Of a stretch of 64,000 bases of DNA, positions 8,510-15,493 are shown piece after piece. The DNA comes from Candidatus Ferrigenium bremense (GTDB lineage Bacteria; Pseudomonadota; Gammaproteobacteria; Burkholderiales; Gallionellaceae), in assembly GCA_019449635.1 (NCBI GenBank), contig JAGRPI010000018.1, forward strand, positions 124,001-188,000. Direction: 5' to 3'. The translations under genes and the position numbers were made by a program. The notes under the pieces are model-generated. The model was not told the DNA's origin. It made no database searches and saw only the letters and a program-made list of their open reading frames with translations. Positions within the stretch are counted from its first letter, which is position 1. Each line of letters starts with the position of its first letter.

Positions 8510-9337
8510 ATGAATTTGAAATTCACCAAAATGCATGGCGCCGGCAACGATTTCGTGGTGCTGGACGGGGTGCGCCAGAAAATAGAGCTGTCTCCGGAGC
8601 AGTTGCGCCTGCTCGCCGACCGCCATTTCGGCGTGGGCTGCGACCAGGTTCTGCTGGTGGAGAAGGCGCAGCGCCCCGAGGCCGATTTCCGCTACCGGAT
8701 ATTCAATGCGGACGGTGGCGAGGTGGAACAATGCGGCAACGGTGCGCGCTGCTTCGTGCGTTTCGTGCACGACCAGAAGCTCACGCACAAGCGCGAGATC
8801 GTCGTGGAAACGCAATGCGGCCTGATCAGCCCGCGCCTCGAAGACGACGGGCGCGTGACGGTGAACATGGGCGCGCCGGTCTTCGACGCGGCGCTCATTC
8901 CGTTTGACGGCCAGGGCGCGGTGATGGAGCCGTTCGATGTCGCGGGCGAGGCGATCGAGATCAGCGCGCTGTCGATGGGTAATCCGCATGCGGTGCAAGT
9001 GGTGGAGGATGTCGAGCGCGCGCCGGTGGCAAGGCTGGGGCCGCTCATCGAGCATCACCCGCGCTTTCCAAGGCGTGTCAATGCCGGCTTCATGCAGGTC
9101 ATGGATCGCAAGCATATCCGGCTGCGCGTGTATGAGCGCGGCTCGGGCGAGACCCTGTCGTGCGGCACCGGAGCATGTGCGGCGGTGGTGGCGGGTATCC
9201 GGCGCGGCCTGCTGGACAGCCCGGTGAGCGTCGCCACGCGCGGCGGCCAGCTGACCATCGCCTGGGATGGCGAGGGCACGCCGGTGCTGATGACCGGCCC
9301 GGCGATTTCCGTTTTTGAAGGCGAGATAAGTTTATAG
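8510..9337 (+). CDS. dapF: Diaminopimelate epimerase
   Basis: A 275-residue cytoplasmic racemase that converts LL- to meso-diaminopimelate for lysine and peptidoglycan synthesis. The two catalytic thiols of this PLP-independent enzyme are visible: C75 in [11 protein letters not shown] and C218 in [12 protein letters not shown]. The N-terminal [11 protein letters not shown] motif is intact. It begins the conserved dapF-DUF484-xerC run common in proteobacteria; the next gene starts 9 bases after its stop with a GGGAGTTACG leader. The start ATG at 8510 begins the conserved N-terminus. Confidence 0.97.
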   Translation: MNLKFTKMHGAGNDFVVLDGVRQKIELSPEQLRLLADRHFGVGCDQVLLVEKAQRPEADFRYRIFNADGGEVEQCGNGARCFVRFVHDQKLTHKREIVVETQCGLISPRLEDDGRVTVNMGAPVFDAALIPFDGQGAVMEPFDVAGEAIEISALSMGNPHAVQVVEDVERAPVARLGPLIEHHPRFPRRVNAGFMQVMDRKHIRLRVYERGSGETLSCGTGACAAVVAGIRRGLLDSPVSVATRGGQLTIAWDGEGTPVLMTGPAISVFEGEISL

Positions 9338-9346
9338 GGAGTTACG

Positions 9347-9976
9347 ATGAGAGCAGAAGACGTCGCACAATACCTGCAGGACAACCCGCAATTTTTCGAA
9401 GGCTATACCGACCTGCTGACGCAGATCATCCTGCCGCACCCGCACGGCGGGCGCACCATCTCGCTGGGCGAGCGGCAAATGGTCGCGTTGCGCGAGAAGA
9501 ACAAGGAGCTCGAGAAGAAGCTGCAGGAACTGATCGAGTTCGCCAGGGAGAACGATGCGCTGCAGCACAAGGTGCATGAGCTGGTCGTCGCGCTGTTTGC
9601 CGCGCGCGACCTGGCTACCCTGCAGGAAATGATCCCGCATCTGTTGCGCGAGATCTTTGCGGTGCCGCATACGGTGCTGCGCCTGTGGCAGGCCAACCCG
9701 CCCAGCGCGGAAGTGCTGGCGTTCGCCGATGCGCAGGCGCAACCGGTGTGCCTGCATCATGCCGCGCACGATACCGCCAGCTGGTTCGGGGAAGCTGGCG
9801 CACAGCTGCATTCGTTCGCCTACCTGCCGCTGCACGCGGGCAGCGAGACCATCGGTCTGCTGGTACTGGCCAGCGAAGACAAACAGCGCTTCTACCCCGA
9901 GATGGGCACGGTGTTCCTGCAGCGCATCGCCGAGGCGGTGAGCGCCGCGTTGCATCCGTATCTCGCGCACGAATGA
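9347..9976 (+). CDS. DUF484 family protein (GAF-like fold)
   Basis: A 209-residue protein of the DUF484 family, almost always found between dapF and xerC in proteobacteria. The N-terminus MRAEDVAQYLQDNPQFFEGY is typical. A coiled-coil segment (about residues 40-80, rich in Glu, Lys and Leu) is followed by a GAF-like sensory domain (about 85-205). No catalytic residues are known for the family and its function is unresolved. It is probably co-transcribed with dapF. A repeat separates it from xerC. Confidence 0.9.
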   Translation: MRAEDVAQYLQDNPQFFEGYTDLLTQIILPHPHGGRTISLGERQMVALREKNKELEKKLQELIEFARENDALQHKVHELVVALFAARDLATLQEMIPHLLREIFAVPHTVLRLWQANPPSAEVLAFADAQAQPVCLHHAAHDTASWFGEAGAQLHSFAYLPLHAGSETIGLLVLASEDKQRFYPEMGTVFLQRIAEAVSAALHPYLAHE

Positions 9977-10000
9977 GCCAAGCAATAACAAGTTTTAAAG

Positions 10001-10101
10001 CCGTTCGGGCTGAGGTATCGAAGCCCTTCTCCAGCTATGGTAGCCCTTCGATACGCTCTGCGTACCCCGTACTGAGCCTGTCGAAGTATCAGGGTGAACG
10101 G
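10001..10101. repeat. TGAGCCTGTCGAAG family repeat with inverted ends
   Basis: Begins CCGTTCGGGCTGAGGTATCG and ends with the reverse-complementary GTATCAGGGTGAACGG, with two further TCGAAG cores inside. It lies between the DUF484 gene and xerC. Related copies occur at 45620 (inside cbbO), at 61215, as shorter cores at 10140 (xerC start) and 62677, and within the long inverted repeats at 12417 and 13204. Confidence 0.8.
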
Positions 10102-10117
10102 AGCTCTGTTATTTACC

Positions 10118-11044
10118 ATGACTGATACAGCCGCGCCCGTCCTGAGCCAGGCCGAAGGGCTTAACCAGAAATATCTGGACGGCTACCTGGCGTGGCTGCG
10201 CAACGAGAAGCAATACTCCGCACTGACCGCCGAGAACTACGCGCGTGATCTGCGCCACTTGTTCGAGCTGGCCGCCGCGACGCCGCTCGCCAGCATCAAG
10301 ATCCACCATATCCGCCGTTTTATCGCACAGCTGCACAGCCAGGGCCTGGGCGGCCGCTCGCTGGCGCGCATGCTGTCTGCGTGGCGCGGTTTCTTCACTT
10401 ACCTGATGCGCGACCACGGCCTGGCCGACAACCCCTGCATCGGCCTGCGCGCGCCCAAATCGCCGAAGACCCTGCCGCAGGCGCTGTCGCCCGACGAGGC
10501 GGCGCGCATGGTCGATTTGCCGGCCGACACGCCGGAAGCGATCCGCGACAAGGCGATGTTTGAGCTGTTCTATTCCTCCGGCCTGCGCCTGGCCGAACTG
10601 GTCAACCTCGATCCGGCGCAGCTCGACCTGAGCGCCGGTGAAGTGCGCGTTACCGGCAAGGGCAGCAAGACGCGCATCGTACCGCTCGGCAGCCACGCCA
10701 GCGCCGCGCTGCAGGCGTGGCTGGCGGTGCGCGGCCAATTCGCCAGGCCGGACGAACCCGCGCTGTTCGTCGGGCAGCGCGGCAGCCGCATCTCGCCGCG
10801 CGTGGTGCAACTGCGCATGAAGCAGTGGGGCGTCAGGCAGGGCATCGCCAGCAACGTGCATCCGCACCTGCTGCGCCATTCGTTCGCCACGCATGTGCTG
10901 CAATCTTCCGGCGACCTGCGCGCGGTGCAGGAGATGCTCGGCCACGCCAGTATCTCCACCACGCAGGTCTACACGCACCTCGATTTCCAGTACCTCAGCA
11001 AGATCTACGATGCGGCGCATCCGCGCGCCAAGAAGAAGACATGA
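10118..11044 (+). CDS. xerC: Tyrosine recombinase XerC
   Basis: A 308-residue site-specific recombinase that resolves chromosome dimers at dif with XerD. It has an N-terminal SAM-like DNA-binding domain (YLDGYLAWLRNEKQYS onward) and a C-terminal catalytic domain carrying Arg in SSGLRLAELV, HLLRH, a later His in LGHASIS and the nucleophilic Tyr in TTQVYTHLD. The ATG at 10118 is the first after the repeat. The first dozen residues, including VLSQAEG, are encoded by a CCTGAGCCAGGCCGAAGGG repeat core, so the native N-terminus has been extended or replaced. The stop overlaps the rlmI start (ATGA). Confidence 0.95.
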   Translation: MTDTAAPVLSQAEGLNQKYLDGYLAWLRNEKQYSALTAENYARDLRHLFELAAATPLASIKIHHIRRFIAQLHSQGLGGRSLARMLSAWRGFFTYLMRDHGLADNPCIGLRAPKSPKTLPQALSPDEAARMVDLPADTPEAIRDKAMFELFYSSGLRLAELVNLDPAQLDLSAGEVRVTGKGSKTRIVPLGSHASAALQAWLAVRGQFARPDEPALFVGQRGSRISPRVVQLRMKQWGVRQGIASNVHPHLLRHSFATHVLQSSGDLRAVQEMLGHASISTTQVYTHLDFQYLSKIYDAAHPRAKKKT

Positions 11045-12408
11045 GCAAGCACGACAACAACGCGCGCCGACCGACCGGCAGCAAGAGAGACTTTCGCAAC
11101 AGATCGCGCCACGGTGCGAGCGAGCGGCATCCCGCACAAACCCATCACCCGGCCTTTCGGCCACCCTCTCCCGCTCGCGGGAGAGGGGCTGGGGGAGAGG
11201 GCACTCCCGCCGTCTTGCTGAAGGAAGGCCGCGAGAAGTCCCTGCTGCGCCGCCATCCCTGGGTGTTCTCCGGTGCGGTAGAGTTCGTCGATGGTTCACC
11301 TTCGAACGGCGACACTGTCGCGGTGTGCGACGTGCAGGGCGGCTTCCTCGCGTGGGCGGCCTATAACGCCAGTTCGCAGATCACCGCACGCGTCTGGTCG
11401 TGGGATGAAAGCGAATCCATCGACGCGGCATTCTTCCGCCGCAAGATCGCCGCCGCATTGAATGCGCGCGATGCTCTGCTCCCCTCGCCCGCATGCGGGA
11501 GAGGGGCTGGGGGAGAGGGATTGCGCCTGATTCATGCCGAATCGGACGGCCTGCCGGGGCTGGTCGTCGACCGCTATGGCGACACGCTGGTAATGCAGAT
11601 CGGCAGCGCGGGAGCGGAACGCTGGCGCGACGTCATCGCCGACATCCTGCAAGAGCTGTGCAGCCCCGTCTGCATCTACGAGCGTTCCGACTCCGATTCG
11701 CGCGGACTGGAAGGCCTGGAGCCGCGCAACGGCGTGCTGCGCGGCGCGCTGCCGGAACGTGTCGAAGTCGTCGAGCACGGCCTGCGCTTCAAGGTGGATG
11801 TGGTCGCGGGGCAGAAGACCGGCTTCTTCCTCGACCAGCGCGACAACCGCGCGCTGACCGAAACCCTGGCCGCCGGCCGCGACGTGCTGAACTGCTTCTG
11901 CTACACCGGCGGTTTCTCGCTGTACGCGCTGCGCGGCGGCGCGAAATCGGTGCTGTCGATCGACGCCTCGGGCGGCGCATTGCGCATCGCGCAAGAAAAT
12001 CTGGCAGCGAATAATTTGGATGCAGCGCGCGCCGAGTGGCAGGAAGCCGACGTGTTCCAGGCGCTGCGCAAGCTGCGCGACCAGGGCCGCTCCTTCGACT
12101 TCATCATCCTCGACCCGCCCAAATTCGCCCCCACCGCCGCGTTCGCCGAAAAGGCCGCGCGCGGCTACAAGGACATCAACCTGCTCGGCTTCAAACTGCT
12201 CCGTCCGGGCAGCCTGCTCGCCACCTACTCCTGCTCCGGCGGCATCAGCGAAGACCTGTTCCAGAAGATCGTCGCGGGCGCCGCGCTCGACGCCGGGGTG
12301 GATGCGCAGATCGTGCACCGCCTGCACGCGAGCGCCGATCATCCGGTGCTGCTGAGTTTTCCGGAGGGGGCGTATTTGAAGGGGTTGGTGTTGAGGGTGG
12401 CGGGATAG
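11041..12408 (+). CDS. rlmI: RlmI-like 23S rRNA (cytosine-C5) methyltransferase with two in-frame repeat insertions
   Basis: A 455-residue class I SAM-dependent methyltransferase of the RlmI/RlmK family, which methylates 23S rRNA (C1962 in E. coli). A PUA-like N-domain starts at LKEGREKSLLRRHPWVFSG. It is followed by AESDGLPGLVVDRYG, a SAM-binding NCFCYTGGFSLYAL and the catalytic block ILDPPKFAPT. The ATG at 11041 is coupled to the xerC stop. Two related insertions are odd: PSPARGRGAGGEG at about residues 41-53, in an unusual basic N-terminal extension, and PSPACGRGAGGEG at about 148-160, just before the conserved LRLIHAESDG. Both are translated repeats, and the reading frame survives. Confidence 0.92.
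   Translation: MSKHDNNARRPTGSKRDFRNRSRHGASERHPAQTHHPAFRPPSPARGRGAGGEGTPAVLLKEGREKSLLRRHPWVFSGAVEFVDGSPSNGDTVAVCDVQGGFLAWAAYNASSQITARVWSWDESESIDAAFFRRKIAAALNARDALLPSPACGRGAGGEGLRLIHAESDGLPGLVVDRYGDTLVMQIGSAGAERWRDVIADILQELCSPVCIYERSDSDSRGLEGLEPRNGVLRGALPERVEVVEHGLRFKVDVVAGQKTGFFLDQRDNRALTETLAAGRDVLNCFCYTGGFSLYALRGGAKSVLSIDASGGALRIAQENLAANNLDAARAEWQEADVFQALRKLRDQGRSFDFIILDPPKFAPTAAFAEKAARGYKDINLLGFKLLRPGSLLATYSCSGGISEDLFQKIVAGAALDAGVDAQIVHRLHASADHPVLLSFPEGAYLKGLVLRVAG
11164..11202 (+). repeat. GGGAGAGGGGCTGGGGGAGAGG repeat inside rlmI, copy 1
   Basis: A GC-rich repeat with the internal hairpin CTCCCGCTCGCGGGAG followed by AGGGGCTGGGGGAGAGG. It is translated as PSPARGRGAGGEG in the RlmI N-terminal extension. 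A near-identical copy lies about 310 bases downstream in the same gene. Confidence 0.9.
11478..11520 (+). repeat. GGGAGAGGGGCTGGGGGAGAGG repeat inside rlmI, copy 2
   Basis: The second copy. The hairpin core is CCCGCATGCGGG, followed by AGAGGGGCTGGGGGAGAGGG. It is translated as PSPACGRGAGGEG between the PUA-like and methyltransferase parts of RlmI. Same orientation and same reading frame as copy 1. Confidence 0.9.
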
Positions 12409-12416
12409 CTCATGGC

Positions 12417-12538
12417 CCGTTCGTCCTGAGTAGGCGTAGCCGTATCGAAGGATGGGCGAAGCCCGCAGGCTTGTAACACCAACACCGCCGGGGGTAGCCC
12501 GGCAGCTAGTCACCTTCTTTTGCGTCACCAAAAGAAGC
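12417..12538 (+). repeat. Long inverted repeat, left copy
   Basis: About 122 bases repeated in inverted orientation at 13204-13324 with few differences. It contains TCCTGAGTAGGCGTAGCCGT, GCGAAGCCCGCAGGCTT, CCGGGGGTAGCCCGGCAGCTA and the small inverted repeat CTTCTTTTGCGTCACCAAAAGAAG. The pair frames an AT-richer orphan gene, so the interval could have moved as a unit, but no transposase is present. Confidence 0.85.
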
Positions 12539-12595
12539 CGCCTCGACACCGGCCACTAGACTCTGTGGTTAATCCATAACTGAGGGAAAATATAA

Positions 12596-12922
12596 GTGGA
12601 TAAAGATGTTGATACCCCGCTGATCAAAGATCGCGATAGGCAAAATAAATTTATAGCAGCGCTGTGGATCCTATACTTTGTGGTTTTGTTAGGCGTTTTA
12701 TTTTTAGAAAAAGACCTGACGAGGTTCATAGATGGACCATTTTTCTCTTTGCTACTGCTTTTATATGCTACCTATTACTTCGCGTGTCGGGCTAAAGGAA
12801 AAAACTTCTTGTTTCCATCTTTTGCATTCAAGCCTTATACGAAGGCTTGGTTGATAGCCTCAGACATAGGCGCTGTTGGTTTTTACATATTATGTTTAGT
12901 AATCACATTTGCCCGATTATAA
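12596..12922 (+). CDS. Small hypothetical membrane protein, AT-richer than surroundings
   Basis: A 108-residue protein I do not recognise. It has a charged N-terminus (MDKDVDTPLIKDRDRQNK) and then three hydrophobic segments at about residues 20-37, 47-62 and 86-105, so it is probably an inner-membrane protein. The start is a GTG at 12596 with TGAGGG about 10 bases upstream. Base composition and codon use (many TTT, ATA and AAA codons) differ sharply from the GC-rich neighbours. The gene sits between 120-bp inverted repeats, which suggests horizontal arrival. It could still be a chance open frame, but the hydropathy pattern and ribosome-binding site favour a real gene. Confidence 0.6.
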   Translation: MDKDVDTPLIKDRDRQNKFIAALWILYFVVLLGVLFLEKDLTRFIDGPFFSLLLLLYATYYFACRAKGKNFLFPSFAFKPYTKAWLIASDIGAVGFYILCLVITFARL

Positions 12923-13033
12923 AACCGATGAGAATTAAAAGGGGTCGGCATCACATTTGATGTTATGCATGGAGGGCGACCGCCCGCCATGCCTTAACGC
13001 TTTTGGGTTTCGCTTTTCATTCCCCTGAGCGCT

Positions 13034-13157
13034 GCCTCGATAGTTCGCAAACGAGCGGAGGTTTAGGCGAGCACTGTTCGAGTTCCGCGGTGGGGCACGT
13101 TTTGTGTGCCCCGCTAGGGCGAGTTGCACAGCCCCGCTTGTTTGCGAACTATCGAGG
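13034..13157. repeat. Nested palindrome in the 12923-13342 gene-free stretch
   Basis: The 420 bases between the orphan gene and rlpA hold no convincing gene. Their core is a 24-base inverted repeat, CCTCGATAGTTCGCAAACGA and its complement TCGTTTGCGAACTATCGAGG with one or two differences. These arms enclose a smaller hairpin, GGGGCACGTTTTGTGTGCCCC. The right long inverted repeat follows. Short open frames here are made only of repeat sequence. Confidence 0.85.
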
Positions 13158-13203
13158 GAACCGCGCAGCGGCGGCAAACCGGGGTCGCCTTTTCTTGGGT
13201 TAC

Positions 13204-13324
13204 CTTCTTTTGGCGACGCAAAAGAAAGTGACTAGCTGCCGGGCTACCCCCGGCGGTTTTGGTTTTGTAAGCCTGCGGGCTTCGCCCATCCTTCGATACG
13301 GCTACGCCTACTCAGGACGAACGG
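13204..13324 (-). repeat. Long inverted repeat, right copy
   Basis: Reverse complement of 12417-12538, differing by small substitutions (for example CTTTCTTTTGCGTCGCCAAA here). It ends about 18 bases before the rlpA stop codon. Confidence 0.85.
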
Positions 13325-13342
13325 CCGTATGTGATCTACCAC

Positions 13343-14290
13343 TTACCGCAAATTCACCAGCGGCTTGAACCCCAGCTTCCCTTGCAGGTTATCCGCGCTG
13401 CTGCGCGCCGCCTCCTGGCTCGCATACGGCCCGAGGTGGACGCGATTAAGCCCATCCTTGACGAACACGCTGAGCTGTTTGCCGGCATCGCCCAGTTTGG
13501 CGCGCATCTGCGCCATGAAATTCTCCGCGGCTTCCGGTGACTTGAATGCGCCGAGTTGCAGGTAAACGTTGCCGCCTGCGGATGCAGTGGTGGCGGGTGG
13601 CGCGCTGGCGGCAGGCGCGGGAGCAGGCGCTTCGGCCTTTTCCAGCGGTTTGCTCTGCACGGCATCGGGCTTGGCGAGGGTGTTCAGGCTGGCGTCGGGA
13701 GCCAGGCTCTCGACTTCCACTTCCGAACTGCCGTTGCCGATGATGCCGAGCTTGTGTGCGGCGGTATAGGACAGGTCCATCACGCGTTCATGCAGGAACG
13801 GGCCGCGGTCGTTGACGCGCACTATTACGGATTTCTTGCTGGCGGTGTTGGTCACGCGCGCATAGCTCGGGATCGGCAGGGTGGGGTGCGCGGCGCTCAT
13901 GCCGTACATGTCGTACACCTCGCCGCTGGAGGTGCGCTGGCCGTGGAATTTCTTGCCGTACCACGAGGCGATGCCGCGCTCCCTGTAGTTGCCCGCGACG
14001 GTCAGCGGCGTGTAGGTCTTGCCCAGCGCGACATAGGGGCGGTTGGCGTAACGGTGCAGCGGTTCGCTCTTAGGCACGGCATCGGGAATATTGTCGAGGT
14101 TGGCCGGTGCATCCGCGCCGGGGCCGTCCCCGGCGAGATAGCCGCCGCCAGTCGAAGTCGCGGCTGCACCGGCCGCGTGGTCTTCGACCGGCGCGGGGGG
14201 GCTGCGCGTTTCCACCTTGCGTTGCGGCGTGCTGCCGCAGGCGGCGAGGATCAGGGTTGCCAATGCCAGGGTTGCTGCTTGCTTGTTCAT
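13343..14290 (-). CDS. rlpA: RlpA-like septal ring lytic transglycosylase lipoprotein with SPOR domain
   Basis: A 315-residue outer-membrane lipoprotein that cleaves peptide-free glycan strands at the septum. A signal peptide ends in the lipobox LILAAC at C18. A Pro/Ala-rich linker follows. The double-psi beta-barrel domain (about residues 95-190) contains GIASWYGKKFHGQRTSSGE and VRVNDRGPF with the catalytic-type Asp. A C-terminal SPOR domain (about 240-315, YLQLGAFKSPEAAENF onward) binds denuded glycans. It lies just downstream of rodA on the same strand, separated by a palindromic element, consistent with a cell-wall operon. Confidence 0.93.
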   Translation of the reverse strand: MNKQAATLALATLILAACGSTPQRKVETRSPPAPVEDHAAGAAATSTGGGYLAGDGPGADAPANLDNIPDAVPKSEPLHRYANRPYVALGKTYTPLTVAGNYRERGIASWYGKKFHGQRTSSGEVYDMYGMSAAHPTLPIPSYARVTNTASKKSVIVRVNDRGPFLHERVMDLSYTAAHKLGIIGNGSSEVEVESLAPDASLNTLAKPDAVQSKPLEKAEAPAPAPAASAPPATTASAGGNVYLQLGAFKSPEAAENFMAQMRAKLGDAGKQLSVFVKDGLNRVHLGPYASQEAARSSADNLQGKLGFKPLVNLR

Positions 14291-14301
14291 GCGATCTCCT
14301 G

Positions 14302-14392
14302 TAACCAGCCACTTGGCTGTTGTGTTTGTTGTCCTGGTGGAGTGGCTATAACCAATGACTTAGCCAGATGGCCGGTTGTTCCACCAGTTGTT
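14302..14392 (+). repeat. Palindromic element A (type 1 + type 2 tandem)
   Basis: Fills the rlpA-rodA gap. Unit 1 starts TAACCAGCCACTTGGCT and ends GGAGTGGCTA; its arms AGCCACT and AGTGGCT pair. It runs directly into unit 2, TAACCAATGACTTAGCCAG, with the tail GGTTGTTCCACCAG. Unit 2 looks shortened in its central stem. The same type 1-type 2 order and the shared TTCCACCAG tail recur in xthA at 52667. Confidence 0.8.
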
Positions 14393-14395
14393 TTA

Positions 14396-15493
14396 TCAAG
14401 TCTTGACCAGCTTTTTATGCGTTTCGATGCTCATCAGCATACCAAAACCCAGCAGCAGGGTCAGCATCGATGTGCCGCCGTAGCTCACCAGCGGCAGCGG
14501 CACGCCGACCACCGGCAGGATGCCGCTGACCATGCCCATGTTGACGAATGCATAGGTGGCGAAGGTCAGCGTGATGGAGCCCGCCATCAGACGCGTGAAA
14601 TAGGTCGAGGCATTCGCGGTGATGATGAAGCCGCGCCCGATCACGAACATATAGATCCCCAGCAGGATCAGGTTGCCGAGCAGGCCGAATTCTTCCGAAT
14701 ACACCGCGAAGATGAAGTCGGTGGTGCGCTCCGGCAGGAAGTCGAGATGGGTCTGCGTGCCGTTCAGGTAGCCCTTGCCGAGGATGCCGCCGGAGCCCAC
14801 CGCGATGGTCGCCTGGATGGTGTGGTAACCCTTGCCCAGCGCATCCTGCGAGGGATCGAATAACATTTCGATGCGATGGCGCTGGTAGTCGTGCAGCATC
14901 GACCACAGCACCGGCACGCTGGCGAGCGCCGCGACGAACACCCCGCCCAACACGCGCCAGCTCAGCCCGGCCAGGAACAGCACATAGAAGCCGCTGGCGG
15001 AAATCAATACCGCGGTGCCCAGGTCGGGCTGGCGCACGATCAATGCCACCGGCATCAGCAACAGCAGCGTGGCGACAAAATAATTTTTCAGGGTGAGCGT
15101 GGCTTCGTGCTTCTCGAAGTACCAGGCCATCATCAGCGGTATGCCGATCTTCATCAGCTCGGACGGCTGGATGGTGATGACGCCCAGGTTCAGCCAGCGC
15201 CGCGCGCCGTGGCTGATCTCGCCGAACAGCGCCACGCCGATCAGCAGCACCATGCCCAGCGCATAGATCGGCACGGCGGTGCGCATCAGGTAATGCAGCG
15301 GCAGGTTGGCGATCAGCCACATGCAGGTGAACGCCACCACGATGTTGAGCAGCTGGCTCAGCGGCCTGCCCCAGCCGGCATTGTCCGCGCTGTATAGCAC
15401 CAGCAGGCTGACCAGCATCAGCAGGCCGATGCCGAGCAGCAACGGCAGGTCGAGGTGCGTGATGAAGCGCAGCCATAACTGGCGTCTAGTCAT
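14396..15493 (-). CDS. rodA: Peptidoglycan glycosyltransferase RodA (MrdB)
   Basis: A 365-residue SEDS-family membrane glycosyltransferase that polymerises glycan strands during rod elongation with PBP2. It has ten hydrophobic helices. Signature blocks are GARRWLNLG, IQPSELMKIGIPLMMAW and, near the end, VVGVPLPLVSYGGTSM. The ATG at 15493 is preferred over a GTG at 15502 because an AGGAGG lies at good spacing upstream. It overlaps the 3' end of mrdA by 8 bases, which indicates coupled expression with its partner transpeptidase. Confidence 0.96.
   Translation of the reverse strand: MTRRQLWLRFITHLDLPLLLGIGLLMLVSLLVLYSADNAGWGRPLSQLLNIVVAFTCMWLIANLPLHYLMRTAVPIYALGMVLLIGVALFGEISHGARRWLNLGVITIQPSELMKIGIPLMMAWYFEKHEATLTLKNYFVATLLLLMPVALIVRQPDLGTAVLISASGFYVLFLAGLSWRVLGGVFVAALASVPVLWSMLHDYQRHRIEMLFDPSQDALGKGYHTIQATIAVGSGGILGKGYLNGTQTHLDFLPERTTDFIFAVYSEEFGLLGNLILLGIYMFVIGRGFIITANASTYFTRLMAGSITLTFATYAFVNMGMVSGILPVVGVPLPLVSYGGTSMLTLLLGFGMLMSIETHKKLVKT

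Noticed and set aside
12548-12575. Possible shrunken palindromic element (GGCCACTAGACTCTGTGGTTAA)
   Set aside because: In reverse it reads TTAACCACAGAGTCTAGTGGCC, which resembles fused outer arms of the element family, but it is too short and diverged to separate from chance.
12935-13177. Small open frame on the minus strand between the orphan gene and rlpA
   Set aside because: It is made entirely of the nested palindrome sequence, overlaps further repeat-derived frames on the other strand, and has no ribosome-binding site.
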